Shown: positions 1-8,973, numbered from the stretch's first letter. The stretch is 33,061 bases of DNA from Caviibacter abscessus (GCF_001517835.1 NZ_LOQG01000002.1:1-33061); one strand, 5' to 3'. Translations and numbers: made by a program. Notes: generated from the sequence alone by a model not told the origin.

Positions 1-72
1 GGATTAAGATTTGCGATAAGAGAAGGTGGAAGAACGGTAGCTTCTGGAGTTGTTGCAGAAATTAAAAAATAA
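1..72 (+). CDS. tuf: Elongation factor Tu, C-terminal end (partial)
   Basis: The window opens inside this gene. Frame 1 reads GLRFAIREGGRTVASGVV followed by AEIKK and a TAA stop, the classic C-terminal beta-barrel end of EF-Tu (RFAIREGGRTV is nearly invariant). EF-Tu delivers aminoacyl-tRNA to the ribosome. Only the last 23 residues are visible. In many bacteria tuf is followed by rpsJ and the S10 ribosomal operon; here only a stub of rpsJ follows, so this may be a second tuf copy or a rearranged locus. Confidence 0.95.
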   Translation, partial: GLRFAIREGGRTVASGVVAEIKK

Positions 73-115
73 TAAAAAATAAAATACATTTAATAAAATT
101 TGAAAACACTGCTAT

Positions 116-134
116 AAGGGGCTTTATGCCCCTT
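116..134 (+). terminator. Hairpin between tuf and the rpsJ stub
   Basis: AAGGGGC and GCCCCTT form a 7-bp stem closed by a TTTAT loop. No T-run follows on the plus strand, so it is a poor intrinsic terminator. It may be a processing or attenuation hairpin between tuf and rpsJ. Confidence 0.35.
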
Positions 135-160
135 GTAGAAAGAAAATAGGAGGAAAAATT

Positions 161-262
161 TTGGAAAATAAATTAAGTATACATCTTCAATCTTATGACC
201 ACAAATTGTTAGATCAATCTGCTAAAAAAATAGCTGAAGTTATTAAAAAAGCTGGCTCTTAA
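161..262 (+). pseudogene. rpsJ: Ribosomal protein S10, 5' fragment (33 codons)
   Basis: A strong AGGAGG site at 149-154 precedes a TTG start at 161. The frame reads MENKLSIHLQSYDHK, then LLDQSAKKIAEVIKKAGS and stop. This is the N-terminus of S10 (family pattern KLRIRLKAYDHKLLDQSAKKIVE). S10 is about 100 residues; everything after roughly residue 31 is missing. The sequence past about 250 belongs to a different gene, so this is a recombination join rather than a point mutation. An essential intact rpsJ must exist elsewhere. Confidence 0.85.
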
Positions 263-638
263 TATTAAAAGAAATTTACTTGGAGATATATTTGTAAAAA
301 ATAATGTTGCTTATGTATACGTTCTTGAAGATATTGTTGAGTTTATAATGTCAAATTTAAAAAAGATCGGTTTAAATAATTGTTTAATTAGTATTTCAGA
401 TAAAAAAGATTTAGAATTTAAATTTGAATCTCTTTATTTAACTATATCATCAAATAGATTAGATAATTTAATATGTGCTATTACAAATATGTCAAGGAAT
501 GAATCTGTTTTATATATTGAACAAGGATTTTGTAAACTTAATTATGAATTATGTTTACAAAAATCTAAAATTATTGATAGTGGTTCTATTTTATCATTAA
601 AAAAATATGGAAGATTTTTGGTAGGCAGCGAAGTTTGA
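252..638 (+). pseudogene. YlmH-like S4-domain RNA-binding protein, 3' fragment
   Basis: Frame 3 is open from the rpsJ junction to the TGA ending at 638. It reads LALNIKRNLLGDIFVKNN, then AYVYVLEDIVEFIMSNL, matching the mid-region of the YlmH family (LGIKRE-IGDI, then A-VFVAEEIADYI-NL). It ends with IDSGSILSLKKYGRFLV, the usual end of an S4 domain (GD-ISL-GYGRF). YlmH is about 260 residues and acts on stalled ribosomes and cell division in Gram-positive bacteria. The N-terminal half is absent; the first Met (348) is internal and has no ribosome site. Family assignment rests on remembered motif patterns. Confidence 0.6.
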
Positions 639-657
639 AGAACCAAAAAAGATAAAA

Positions 658-685
658 TTGTTATAAATATACAAAAATTTATATA
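658..685 (+). promoter_or_regulatory. Likely promoter of the small lipoprotein gene
   Basis: TTGTTA at 658-663 and TATATA at 680-685 with a 16-bp spacer, 25 bp before the likely start codon. It matches the sigma-70 pattern seen before other genes in this window. Confidence 0.4.
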
Positions 686-709
686 AGAAACCGAAAGGAC
701 GTGTTTGAA

Positions 710-1099
710 TTGAAAAAATTATTGATTATTTTTACTATTATGTTTATGTTTACAAGTTGTGCAAGTATTGTTAGAGGAACCCAACAAAAGATAAAGATTA
801 CTTCTGCAAGCAAAAAAGTAATTTCAATATATGACAAAAATGATTTACCTATTGCTACAGGTATTGGAGTATTAGAAACAAAACTTGCAAAAGGTGATGG
901 AGCTTTCAATGGAGCTACTTATACTATTAAAACAAATGAACAAACAATAAAAATCACTCCAAAAGTAAATGTAGGAGCTTTTGTTGTTGGTAACTTATTT
1001 TTACCAGGTTTCTGGGGATATATAGTTGATGGACTTACTGGAGCTATGTATGACTTAGATGCTAATGGTGCTGAACTTCATAATTTAATGGTTAAATAA
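710..1099 (+). CDS. Small surface lipoprotein (CASIVRGTQQ family)
   Basis: A predicted envelope lipoprotein of about 129 residues. MKKLLIIFTIMFMFTSC is a signal peptide ending in a lipobox with Cys. The mature part begins CASIVRGTQQKIKITS, the pattern of a widespread uncharacterised bacterial lipoprotein family (CASI-NG-TQ-V-I-S). A glycine-rich hydrophobic stretch, VGNLFLPGFWGYIVDGLTG, lies near the C-terminus. I chose TTG at 710 over GTG at 701 because the AAAGGA site (693-698) lies about 11 bp from TTG but only 2 bp from GTG. It is the only intact gene between tuf and 2 kb and sits between two pseudogene zones. Function unknown. Confidence 0.75.
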   Translation: MKKLLIIFTIMFMFTSCASIVRGTQQKIKITSASKKVISIYDKNDLPIATGIGVLETKLAKGDGAFNGATYTIKTNEQTIKITPKVNVGAFVVGNLFLPGFWGYIVDGLTGAMYDLDANGAELHNLMVK

Positions 1100-1108
1100 T
1101 ATTTACAG

Positions 1109-1163
1109 GGTCTGTTGCATAGAGAATCCCCAAAAGGAAGCAAAAATTTAAGCTTCCTTTTTT
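1109..1163 (+). mobile_element. Solo insertion-sequence end with terminator hairpin
   Basis: This stretch closely matches the right end of the IS1182-family element at 24770-24828 read on the other strand: a CTGTTGCA/GTTGTTGCA terminal repeat, then TCCCCAAAA, then the hairpin GGAAGC-N10-GCTTCC and a T-run (1136-1163). No transposase of that family adjoins it, so it is an orphan end. The hairpin plus T-run would also terminate the upstream lipoprotein transcript. Confidence 0.6.
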
Positions 1164-1199
1164 ACAGGTACGTTATCATAGCAAGTACAACACTAATAA

Positions 1200-2030
<831 letters not shown>

Positions 2031-2044
2031 ATATATCAATAACA

Positions 2045-2863
2045 TCAAAATTTGAATCTATATCCAAAACCAAATGTTATAAATTTAGGATATCCTGCAC
2101 CTATTTCAAATTCAAAATTTTTATAATCTACCCCAAAATATCCTCTTGCATGCGGAAGTACATACTTTCTTCTTTCAATTCTATATGTTCCTTCATAACC
2201 AACAGAAGATGTGTTGGATGATATAGCAATACACTTATGTAGTGCTATGTCTACTCCTAAATCTGCTCCTGCATAAACTGAAAAGTCTTGACTTACCATT
2301 TTTTCAATTTCTAGTGTACCAAATATTGTAAAATTGGCATCAATATGTGCTTTTGCTAAATTCACCATACCATCAAGATTTGTAAAATACATACTGTTTG
2401 ATGTCCTTTTTTCGTCTTCTAATTGTTTCAATAAATCTATGTAATATAATAAACTAGCCGAGTCTCCACTTCCCAAATTTGGAAGTTCTGGTTCTTTGAT
2501 ATCCTTGTGATTATTATACTTATTATTATTTTTAAATCCTGTATGTAATGGCTTATCATACTGTATATATATACTTGTTCCTGCCCCTACTTTAATTTTA
2601 ACATTTTCTTTTACTAAAAAGCTCTTTAAAAACTTGGCTTGTAATTCTCCTGACATAGCATATCTTTCAAGTGTTGCTTCCTTATATGTATCATTTGATT
2701 GACGTTTACTGCTATACAAAGCTCCATCTCTAACCAGACCTATACTTGCTCCAAGTTTAATTTCTTTATCTTTTCTAATATCTCCACCCAACGATGTATA
2801 TTTAGCTGATGCAAAAAGTAAATGTGAAAATGCAATTAATATCGTAAATAATATTTTTTTCAT
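2045..2863 (-). CDS. Outer-membrane beta-barrel protein (copy 1, intact)
   Basis: 272 residues. A signal peptide (MKKILFTILIAFSHLLFASA) is followed by alternating beta-strand-like segments and a C-terminus of FGFGYRFKF, whose terminal Phe is the usual barrel-assembly signal of outer-membrane proteins. Mid-protein, YAGADLGVDIALH and HARGYFGVDYKNFEFEIGAGY look like consecutive transmembrane strands; a polar Asn/Lys-rich stretch near residues 108-126 is probably a loop. AGGAG lies just upstream of ATG. A damaged paralogue follows on the same strand side, split by a group II intron. I do not recognise a named family; a small porin or adhesin-like barrel is an inference. Confidence 0.8.
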   Translation of the reverse strand: MKKILFTILIAFSHLLFASAKYTSLGGDIRKDKEIKLGASIGLVRDGALYSSKRQSNDTYKEATLERYAMSGELQAKFLKSFLVKENVKIKVGAGTSIYIQYDKPLHTGFKNNNKYNNHKDIKEPELPNLGSGDSASLLYYIDLLKQLEDEKRTSNSMYFTNLDGMVNLAKAHIDANFTIFGTLEIEKMVSQDFSVYAGADLGVDIALHKCIAISSNTSSVGYEGTYRIERRKYVLPHARGYFGVDYKNFEFEIGAGYPKFITFGFGYRFKF

Positions 2864-2893
2864 TATTTCTCCTCATAATAATTTAACTGTTTT

Positions 2894-2922
2894 ATTATAC
2901 ACCTAAATAATAAAAAAAGCAA
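2894..2922 (-). promoter_or_regulatory. Promoter of outer-membrane protein copy 1
   Basis: On the minus strand TTGCTT (2917-2922), a 17-bp spacer and a perfect TATAAT (2894-2899) lie about 30 bp before the start codon at 2863. Confidence 0.7.
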
Positions 2923-2942
2923 GTGTAAATTTCAATTTTTCT

Positions 2943-3255
2943 TTAAAATTTAAATCTATATTCAAATCCAAGTATAATAAATTTTGAATAACCTGCTCCT
3001 ACTTTAAATTCAAAATTTTTATAATCCACTCCAAAATATCCTATTGCATGTGGAAGTACAAATTTTCTTTTTTCAATAATAAATGTATTTCTAGTTAATA
3101 CCATTAGTTGTTTTAGATATACAATGATGTAGCGATACATCTAGCCCTAAATCAAGTCCTGTATAAACTGATAAATCATATTTTAATATTTTTTTCAATC
3201 TTAACTGTAGCAAATATATTAAAACTTGTATCAATATGTCCTTTTGATAAATTAC
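2943..3255 (-). pseudogene. Outer-membrane protein copy 2, 3' fragment
   Basis: This is a paralogue of the 2045-2863 protein. After the intron the frame reads LSKGHIDTSFNIFATVKIEK, equivalent to AKAHIDANFTIFGTLEIEK of copy 1. A one-base shift near 3180 switches to YDLSVYTGLDLGLDVSLHHC, and a second break leads into KRKFVLPHAIGYFGVDY and the terminal EYRFKF. At least two frameshifts make it non-functional. Compared with copy 1, about 75 codons between the two intron-flanking parts are missing. Confidence 0.8.
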
Positions 3256-5276
3256 TTCACACCGGACGTGAGGGCTTCTCCTCATGCGGCGTTCCGTCAT
3301 CAGCAACTTTTTACTTTTTAACATCGTAAATTATAGTTCCTTATCAAGTGCTTTTATGTCTATTTCCTCTAATCCTGCATTTTTTCTTATGATATTTACT
3401 TTCCGCCTTTGATTACTTTCTAGTTTGTATTTATTTAGAATATACTTGATTTCTTTTCTGTCCAGACTTTTTATCAGTCTTTCCATCTATTTATGCACAA
3501 TAATCAGATTATTATATTTATCATCACCACCACATGATTTTAGCATTTTACAGACACACCGCATATTTCCCAAAATTAAAGTCTGCTTGCAAATTACGCA
3601 TTTTCCTCTTTGTGCCACGAACAGCAAAACGCAGTTACCATTAAATTCTACAGTCTCATTACTGATAGGGTTTTACTCATAAATTCATGCACCCTTTATA
3701 TATCTGCAGTTTCTAATTGTTTGTACATTTCTTTTCTTCCCTCAGTTGTATACTTAATTACTATAGCCTTTTTGTGGAGAAGAACACGATGTTGCACATA
3801 CCCTATTTATACTAGGCACACTATTTATAAATAGCCGTTCTTTACTTTTTCCATATTTTTCTTAAAGATATGGTGTTAATGCTTCGCTAGTTCTGCGTTT
3901 CACTCTTGTCTTTAATCCGATTTTTTATGCTTGTCTTGATTTCATAGGCTAAAGTCTGCATATCTGGATTTACATACTTTACCATGCTGTAATAATTCTG
4001 TACTCCCATGACAAAGCTATCATAATTTCGAATTACATACTCACCAGCTCTGCTTCCATTCGTTTTCTGTATTGCTGTGATCCTCTCTTTTTCGTTTATT
4101 TTTATTTTATTCAAAGCCTTTTCTGAGATATACGATTTTACTACATATTTATCGACTGGTGGTTTACATTTTGTATCATTGCCTTTCCTATGTACTTTTA
4201 TTCTAAAACATAAAAATTTCGAATAATTGTGTTTTAGATTGACAATTTTTTATTTTTCCGGACTAATATCCAGTCTTAACTTTGTTTTGAACCGTTGTTT
4301 TGTGGCTTCAAATATTAAAACCGCGTCTTTGTGTTTACTGCAAAAGATTCTAAAATCATCAGATCCCTTTACGATAAAACGCTCTTTTAATATTCTGTCC
4401 CGCAAAGCCATGTACTTCTTTGATTTTAAATCAGTTCCATTTGCCTTTATTACTTCTTTAATAGGCGCGTCTTGTAGGCATAAGTCCCATTGAGTGTCAA
4501 TCCAACAGTCAAGTTCATTCAACACCACATTCGATAACAATGGTGAGATAATCGAACCTTGAGCTGTGCCTTTCTCTGTAAAAACAATTCCTGAAATTTC
4601 TCCTTTAAACATGTCTGAAATAATACTAATGAGCTTTTTATCCTGCATTCCTATCATCCCACCACCACGATATGCAATTTGTTGTTCTATATCAGTTTTT
4701 CTGCCTGTTCAAGTGCATTTTCCACACCTCTATTTGAATGGATTCCATGCTTCTATCATGAAATTTTGATTCGCATATAGACTCTAACACTTTCAGAATA
4801 CATTGATGTATCAGCCTGTCTTAAATCGAAGCAATCCCAAGCGGTCTTTTCTTTCCATTACCTTTGTCAATCTCCACTCGTCTGATAGCTTTCGGCGTAT
4901 ACAATCCCAGTTTATTACGGACAAGTTAAATGATTTCTTTTTCAGTCATTTTTGCTAAATGCTCTATCATTTTTCCGTCAACCACCCCCCCGGTGTGGTA
5001 CTCCTATCATTCTTTTTCATGTTTCGATAGGCGAGTTTGATATTCTCTTTCATAAAAATCAATTCTATCAAGTTTTTAAATTTCCTGTTTTCTAAACTTT
5101 TCTGGTATAGTTCGCCAAATACCTCCTGAAATCCATAATACTAAATATTTCTTAGAGTCTGATGTTTCAGCACTTTCCTCGACACTGCCAAAGTAGGCTG
5201 AATAAATTCAGCCATCAATTTTAATTCTAATACAGGTTTTATCCCTCATTAGAGTTTATACGATAACAAGTCGCAC
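3256..5276 (-). mobile_element. Group II intron (ORF-containing, degenerate)
   Basis: Read on the minus strand it starts at 5276 with GTGCGAC, the conserved group II 5' end. It carries a reverse-transcriptase/maturase reading frame with an HNH-like end and finishes with a domain V hairpin at about 3259-3296 (TGAGGAGAAGCCCTCA apex, then the CG bulge and TCCGGT). Domain V is damaged: the usual GAAA tetraloop reads GAAG and the AGC triad region reads ACG. No space is left for domain VI before the host gene resumes. It interrupts the second outer-membrane protein gene. Confidence 0.85.
3331..5215 (-). pseudogene. Group II intron-encoded reverse transcriptase/maturase (broken)
   Basis: Fragments in several frames follow the family order: an N-terminal block with EVFGELYQKSLENRKF and ENIKLAYRNMKKN (around 5050-5140), RRVEIDKGNGKKRPLGI (around 4850-4900), the RT core EKGTAQGSIISPLLSNVVLN near 4505-4570 (family GTPQGG-ISPLLAN), the maturase stretch NGSRAGEYVIRNYDSFVMG near 3995-4050, and an HNH-like tail GKCVICKQTL with a degraded second half (DDKYNNLIIVHK) near 3490-3600. 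I do not see the catalytic YADD box intact; the corresponding frame reads VKGSDDFRIFC (4350-4385). Numerous stops; about 628 codons of original length. The start is the ATG at 5215 (MAEFIQPT). Confidence 0.8.
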
Positions 5277-5532
5277 ATATGCTTGATCCTTCCCTTAATT
5301 TAATTTTAATATTTTCTTTTAATGAAAAACTTTTTAAAAATTTTTCTTGTAGTTCTCCTGACATTGTATATCTTTCAAGTGTTGCCTCTTTATATATTAA
5401 CCACTTCACCTTTACTACTACAGCCGAATCTCTAACTAAACCAACATTAGCATTAGCCTTAATTTCTTTGTCATTTACTGCAAAAAGTAAATTTGTTGTC
5501 AGTGTTAATACAATAAATATTTTCTTTTTCAT
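5277..5532 (-). pseudogene. Outer-membrane protein copy 2, 5' fragment
   Basis: Signal peptide MKKKIFIVLTLTTNLLFA, then ANVGLVRDSAVVVKV and YKEATLERYTMSGELQEKF, a clear paralogue of copy 1 (ASIGLVRDGALY, YKEATLERYAMSGELQAKF). Homology stops at GSSI exactly where the intron 5' end GTGCGAC begins. AGGAGA lies just before ATG. Downstream, the frame runs into intron sequence and stops after about 12 codons. Confidence 0.85.
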
Positions 5533-5654
5533 CTTTTCTCCTTATCTATAATTATTAAGCATGCGATAACATAATTCTACTAAACAAATAAAAATTTTTA
5601 AGGAAAATTGACCTTTTAACTACAAGGTTTTCTTTATATTAATTCTATATATTA

Positions 5655-6242
5655 CTATAAGGTTTTCTCTATATCTTCTATACTTTCATACCCCTTTTTC
5701 TTCACTATATCTGTAAAAATTTTTTCAACAAGATTATATTTTAAATCTTTAACAAACTCAAAATAATATAAATTAGTTGTATAAGAATAAGTCATATGTT
5801 CTCCAATAAAATATACTCTTGCATTTGTTAATTGATTTTCACAGTTATTTTCAATAGGTCTGCATAACTTTGAAAATTTTGGATATTTATTTACAACTTC
5901 TTTCTCCCATTCCAAAACTATACTTTCTATTCTTTCAATAACTCTTAATTTCATTATATCTTCTTTAGGTAAGTACATTTTAATTTTTTCATATTCATCA
6001 GGATGAGTTGTTTTCATCATATATGCATACTTTTCAAACATTAAATTTCTACAATATTCAGATGCATTTAATAAATCATTATAATAACTATCTTGAACAT
6101 CTTCACTTAAATTTTCCCATTGGCTGGTACGGTTAATAAAAAACTCTTCTTTATTGTCCTGACAACTTGCACGACCACCAGTATTATTAAGGTTTGTGAA
6201 TAAATCCCACTCCATTTCAACTATTTCTTTAACTATCCCCAT
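5655..6242 (-). CDS. DUF4125 family protein
   Basis: 195 residues, predicted soluble. The N-terminal block EIVEMEWDLFTNLNNTGGR with ASCQDNKEEFFINRTSQW is the hallmark of DUF4125 (EWE-F-VN-GGRASCQDD--TF-IMR-SQ). Also diagnostic are the central NLMFEKYAYMMKTTHPDEY and the C-terminal MTYSYTTNLYYFE. Function is unknown in the family. It is the last gene of a four-gene operon, 3 bp after the DUF4037 gene; its Shine-Dalgarno (GGAGTG) lies inside the end of that gene. DUF4125 and DUF4037 commonly occur next to each other or fused (family knowledge), so the two products probably act together. Confidence 0.85.
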   Translation of the reverse strand: MGIVKEIVEMEWDLFTNLNNTGGRASCQDNKEEFFINRTSQWENLSEDVQDSYYNDLLNASEYCRNLMFEKYAYMMKTTHPDEYEKIKMYLPKEDIMKLRVIERIESIVLEWEKEVVNKYPKFSKLCRPIENNCENQLTNARVYFIGEHMTYSYTTNLYYFEFVKDLKYNLVEKIFTDIVKKKGYESIEDIEKTL

Positions 6243-6245
6243 AAA

Positions 6246-7139
6246 TTAATCACTCCAGCAACCTAAACTTCTAATCTCATCATTTCTTATTTTATTTTGA
6301 ATTATCATGGCACATTCAATTAAATCTATTGAATTTGCTAGTTTTAAATCTTCCATTATTTTATTACTTATTTCATCAATAATATTTATTTTGGCATTAT
6401 ATGTAGTTTCTTGTAATACTAATTTTTTTAATAAATCATATATTTCAGGTTCTATATTTTTTAACATTTTATGTTGCCATTTATAGTAAGGACAATATAT
6501 TTTATTAATCAAACAATACATTTCAATTACACTTGTTATAAATAATCCCAAAGCTTGTGTTGAAGCTACATATTCATTTCTTCTTATACATCTTGTATAG
6601 TTATATAATCCTTCTCTATGTATTTGCATGCATCTAGTTGCCATCATATTAAGTCTTATATCTTCAGGATAATATTTCACTTTATTTCTTATTTCAGTTA
6701 TTATTCCTAATTCATCAACAAATATTTCGCCATTTGTAAATGAAGATAATAAATATTGAGGTATCCTTCTAAAATTCATATCATTTTCAGGACCAGTTAA
6801 ACTACCTAAAAAGCTGTAAATATAGTCATTTATATTTAAAAATCCTCTTCTATTTTCTCCCCATTCACTTTTATTTATAATCTTAAATCCCATATATGTA
6901 TCATCTAAAGTTTCCATAAATTTTTCTATTTTCTCTTTATTTGATACATAATCTTGTTCCTTTATCCAAATACAAGGCATAGGATAAAAATCATGATCTC
7001 TTGAAATTAAATCATCAAATCCATAACATTCAGATCCATAACCAATTAATCCCGCAGATATTGGTATATCAAAATTTTCTTTTATTTTTTTATAAAGTAC
7101 TTCTTCAAAGTATTTTTTTGATAACTCTAAACCAGTCAT
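6246..7139 (-). CDS. DUF4037 nucleotidyltransferase-like protein
   Basis: 297 residues. Near the N-terminus GYGSECYGFDDLISRDHDF (residues 33-51) fits the nucleotidyltransferase-fold motif: a Gly-Ser pair (35-36) followed by an Asp-x-Asp pair (D48, D50) that would bind the metal. The C-terminal two thirds is predicted mostly helical and contains MMATRCMQIHREGLYNYTRC (166-185), typical of DUF4037. The start ATG overlaps the TPR gene stop as ATGA, indicating translational coupling. Substrate unknown; nucleotide transfer to RNA, protein or a small molecule are all possible. The assignment to a nucleotidyltransferase fold is from motif reading, not a structure search. Confidence 0.8.
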   Translation of the reverse strand: MTGLELSKKYFEEVLYKKIKENFDIPISAGLIGYGSECYGFDDLISRDHDFYPMPCIWIKEQDYVSNKEKIEKFMETLDDTYMGFKIINKSEWGENRRGFLNINDYIYSFLGSLTGPENDMNFRRIPQYLLSSFTNGEIFVDELGIITEIRNKVKYYPEDIRLNMMATRCMQIHREGLYNYTRCIRRNEYVASTQALGLFITSVIEMYCLINKIYCPYYKWQHKMLKNIEPEIYDLLKKLVLQETTYNAKINIIDEISNKIMEDLKLANSIDLIECAMIIQNKIRNDEIRSLGCWSD

Positions 7140-7981
7140 TCGTGTTTACCCATTTCCATAGTTTCTTTTACTAAGTTAATATTTTGTTCTAAATTTTTAT
7201 AACTCATACTATCTGTCCCAAAGGAATTTTTACAAATTTCTAAACTATTATTAAAAAGTTCTAGTGACTTTTCAAATTCCCCTTTATAATACATTGCAAT
7301 TGCTAGATTATTTAACGCTGCTGAATACATTGAATGGTTTTTACCTACTTCTTTTTCATATATTTCAAAACATTGCTTTATTAAATCATCGGATTTTTCA
7401 GATTCTCCTAACATTCTATATGCTATTGCCATATTATTTAAAGTTGTTGCAAAAGCAATTTTGCTTTCTTTTTTATCTTTTAATATTTCATAACTTTTTA
7501 AATGATACGATAAAGCTTTATCACTATTTTTAATATCTTGATAAAAAAGTCCTAAATTATTACAAACACCTGCATATTCATATGATTCTTGCATATTATT
7601 TGAATCATATACCCTTATAACTTCTAAATACATGTCTTCTATTTTATCAAGTTCATTTGCAAATCTATAAACTTCTGCTAAATTAAGACATGTTGTTGCA
7701 TATGGAACACAGTCTTTTGAAAATTTTTCTTCTATAATATCTTTTGCTCTTTTTATACTTTCTACTGCTAAATCATATTTACCTATATATTTTGCAGCCC
7801 CACCCAATTCATTTAACATATTAATTGCTTGATTGCTTGTACTTCCGTAAACTTCTTCTGTTACTCTTGTCATTTCAATTAATAAATCAACTTCTTCTAT
7901 ACCTTTACTCTCTTTTTGAAGTATAATTCTTTTTTCTACTGCATTTTTTAAAAATGAAAGTTTTTCACTTATAGTTTTCAT
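7136..7981 (-). CDS. Tetratricopeptide-repeat protein
   Basis: About 281 residues, no signal peptide, so cytoplasmic. At least five TPR/TPR_12-like units can be seen, for example AINMLNELGGAAKYIGKYDL, YATTCLNLAEVYRFANELDK, YAGVCNNLGLFYQDIKNSDK, FATTLNNMAIAYRMLGESEK and YSAALNNLAIAMYYKGEFEK. The NNLA/NNMA pattern is that of kinesin-light-chain-type repeats, a protein-protein interaction scaffold. I prefer ATG at 7981 (MKTISEKL) over GTG at 7993 because GTGGTG lies at Shine-Dalgarno distance. It starts 5 bp after the aminopeptidase gene and overlaps the DUF4037 gene by 4 bp. It may bring the DUF4037/DUF4125 pair to a partner (inference). Confidence 0.85.
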   Translation of the reverse strand: MKTISEKLSFLKNAVEKRIILQKESKGIEEVDLLIEMTRVTEEVYGSTSNQAINMLNELGGAAKYIGKYDLAVESIKRAKDIIEEKFSKDCVPYATTCLNLAEVYRFANELDKIEDMYLEVIRVYDSNNMQESYEYAGVCNNLGLFYQDIKNSDKALSYHLKSYEILKDKKESKIAFATTLNNMAIAYRMLGESEKSDDLIKQCFEIYEKEVGKNHSMYSAALNNLAIAMYYKGEFEKSLELFNNSLEICKNSFGTDSMSYKNLEQNINLVKETMEMGKHE

Positions 7982-7986
7982 ATTAA

Positions 7987-8916
7987 TCACCACTTATCTG
8001 TAAATTCAATTAATTGTGCAGCCATTAGCGGCTCCATTGATGAATGACCACAAGCATCAACAAAAACCAATTCACAATTATTCATATTTTTATATAATTC
8101 ATATGCTCCGCTTGGTCTGCAATCCACATCATATCTTCCATGACATATGTAAGTTCGTATATCTTTTATTCTATCCACGTTATTTAATATATAGTTATCT
8201 TCAGGTAAAAAACTTTTATTAAAAAAATAGTGACATTCCATTCTTGCAATAGCTATATCATAATCTGTAACTTCTTTTGCAAGTTCTCTTGGATAAAGAG
8301 ACACACAACTACTTTCCCAATCATTCCAATATTTTGCATATTTTGCAACTATATTCATATCACTTGAACCCAAGTATTTCATATAGCTTCCAATAATATC
8401 TTTTCTTTCACTATCTGATAATACTGAAATATATTTATCAAATGCTTCAGGGAAAAATTGTGCGGCTCCACCGCAATAAAGCCAATCAACGTCTTCTTGT
8501 CTTGCTAAAAATATACCTCTTAATATCATTCCGCTAACAAATTCTGGATAATTTATTGCATATACAAGGCTTAATGCCGTTCCCCAACTTCCTCCAAATA
8601 ATATCCATTTATCTATATTTAATTTTTTTCTTAGTGTCTCCATATCTGATACTAAATCAAATGTTGTATTTTCTCTTAATTCCACAAAAGGTTTTGATCT
8701 TCCACAGCCTCTTTGATCAAATATTATTATTCTATACTTATTTTTATCAAAAAATTTTCTTGCAAGTTCTCCACTTCCTCCACCAGGACCACCATGTACA
8801 TAAACTATAGGTAAACCATTAGGATTACCGCATTGCTCATAATATATTTCGTGTATATCACTTACTTTTAAATAACCACTTTCATATGGCATAACTTCAT
8901 CGTATAACGCTTCCAT
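7987..8916 (-). CDS. pip: Prolyl aminopeptidase (proline iminopeptidase, S33)
   Basis: 309 residues, alpha/beta hydrolase that removes N-terminal proline from peptides. The oxyanion-hole motif HGGPGGG is at 41-47, the nucleophile elbow GGSWGT places Ser110, and Asp263 (GRYDVDCRP) and His291 (CGHSSMEP) complete the triad; DQRGCGRS at 67-74 is also diagnostic. Length is normal for the bacterial enzyme. The start is ATG 8916 with AAAGGG 8 bp upstream; an upstream in-frame ATG (8973) would lie inside the promoter. First gene of the operon with TPR, DUF4037 and DUF4125 proteins. It is unclear whether peptidase activity is linked to the other three. Confidence 0.92.
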   Translation of the reverse strand: MEALYDEVMPYESGYLKVSDIHEIYYEQCGNPNGLPIVYVHGGPGGGSGELARKFFDKNKYRIIIFDQRGCGRSKPFVELRENTTFDLVSDMETLRKKLNIDKWILFGGSWGTALSLVYAINYPEFVSGMILRGIFLARQEDVDWLYCGGAAQFFPEAFDKYISVLSDSERKDIIGSYMKYLGSSDMNIVAKYAKYWNDWESSCVSLYPRELAKEVTDYDIAIARMECHYFFNKSFLPEDNYILNNVDRIKDIRTYICHGRYDVDCRPSGAYELYKNMNNCELVFVDACGHSSMEPLMAAQLIEFTDKW

Positions 8917-8944
8917 ACTATCACCCTTTATTTCATATATGTAG

Positions 8945-8973
8945 ATTGTATCAATATTGAAAATATAAATCAA
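8945..8973 (-). promoter_or_regulatory. Promoter of the pip-TPR-DUF4037-DUF4125 operon
   Basis: Minus-strand TTGATT (8968-8973), 17-bp spacer, TACAAT (8945-8950). Transcription would start near 8938, about 22 bases before the ATG at 8916, which excludes the longer reading frame. Confidence 0.65.

Noticed and set aside
679-909. 76-residue minus-strand frame
   Set aside because: Antisense to the well-supported lipoprotein gene.
3425-3834. Two plus-strand frames in the intron
   Set aside because: They lie antisense to the HNH-like end of the intron-encoded protein; no ribosome sites.
5545-5654. Possible terminator after the DUF4125 gene
   Set aside because: AAGGTTTTCT-TATAT occurs twice and a weak ACCTT/AAGGT stem can form, but there is no convincing stem plus T-run.
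8917-8973. N-terminal extension of the prolyl aminopeptidase
   Set aside because: The extension overlaps the -35/-10 promoter and has no ribosome site; ATG 8916 has AAAGGG.
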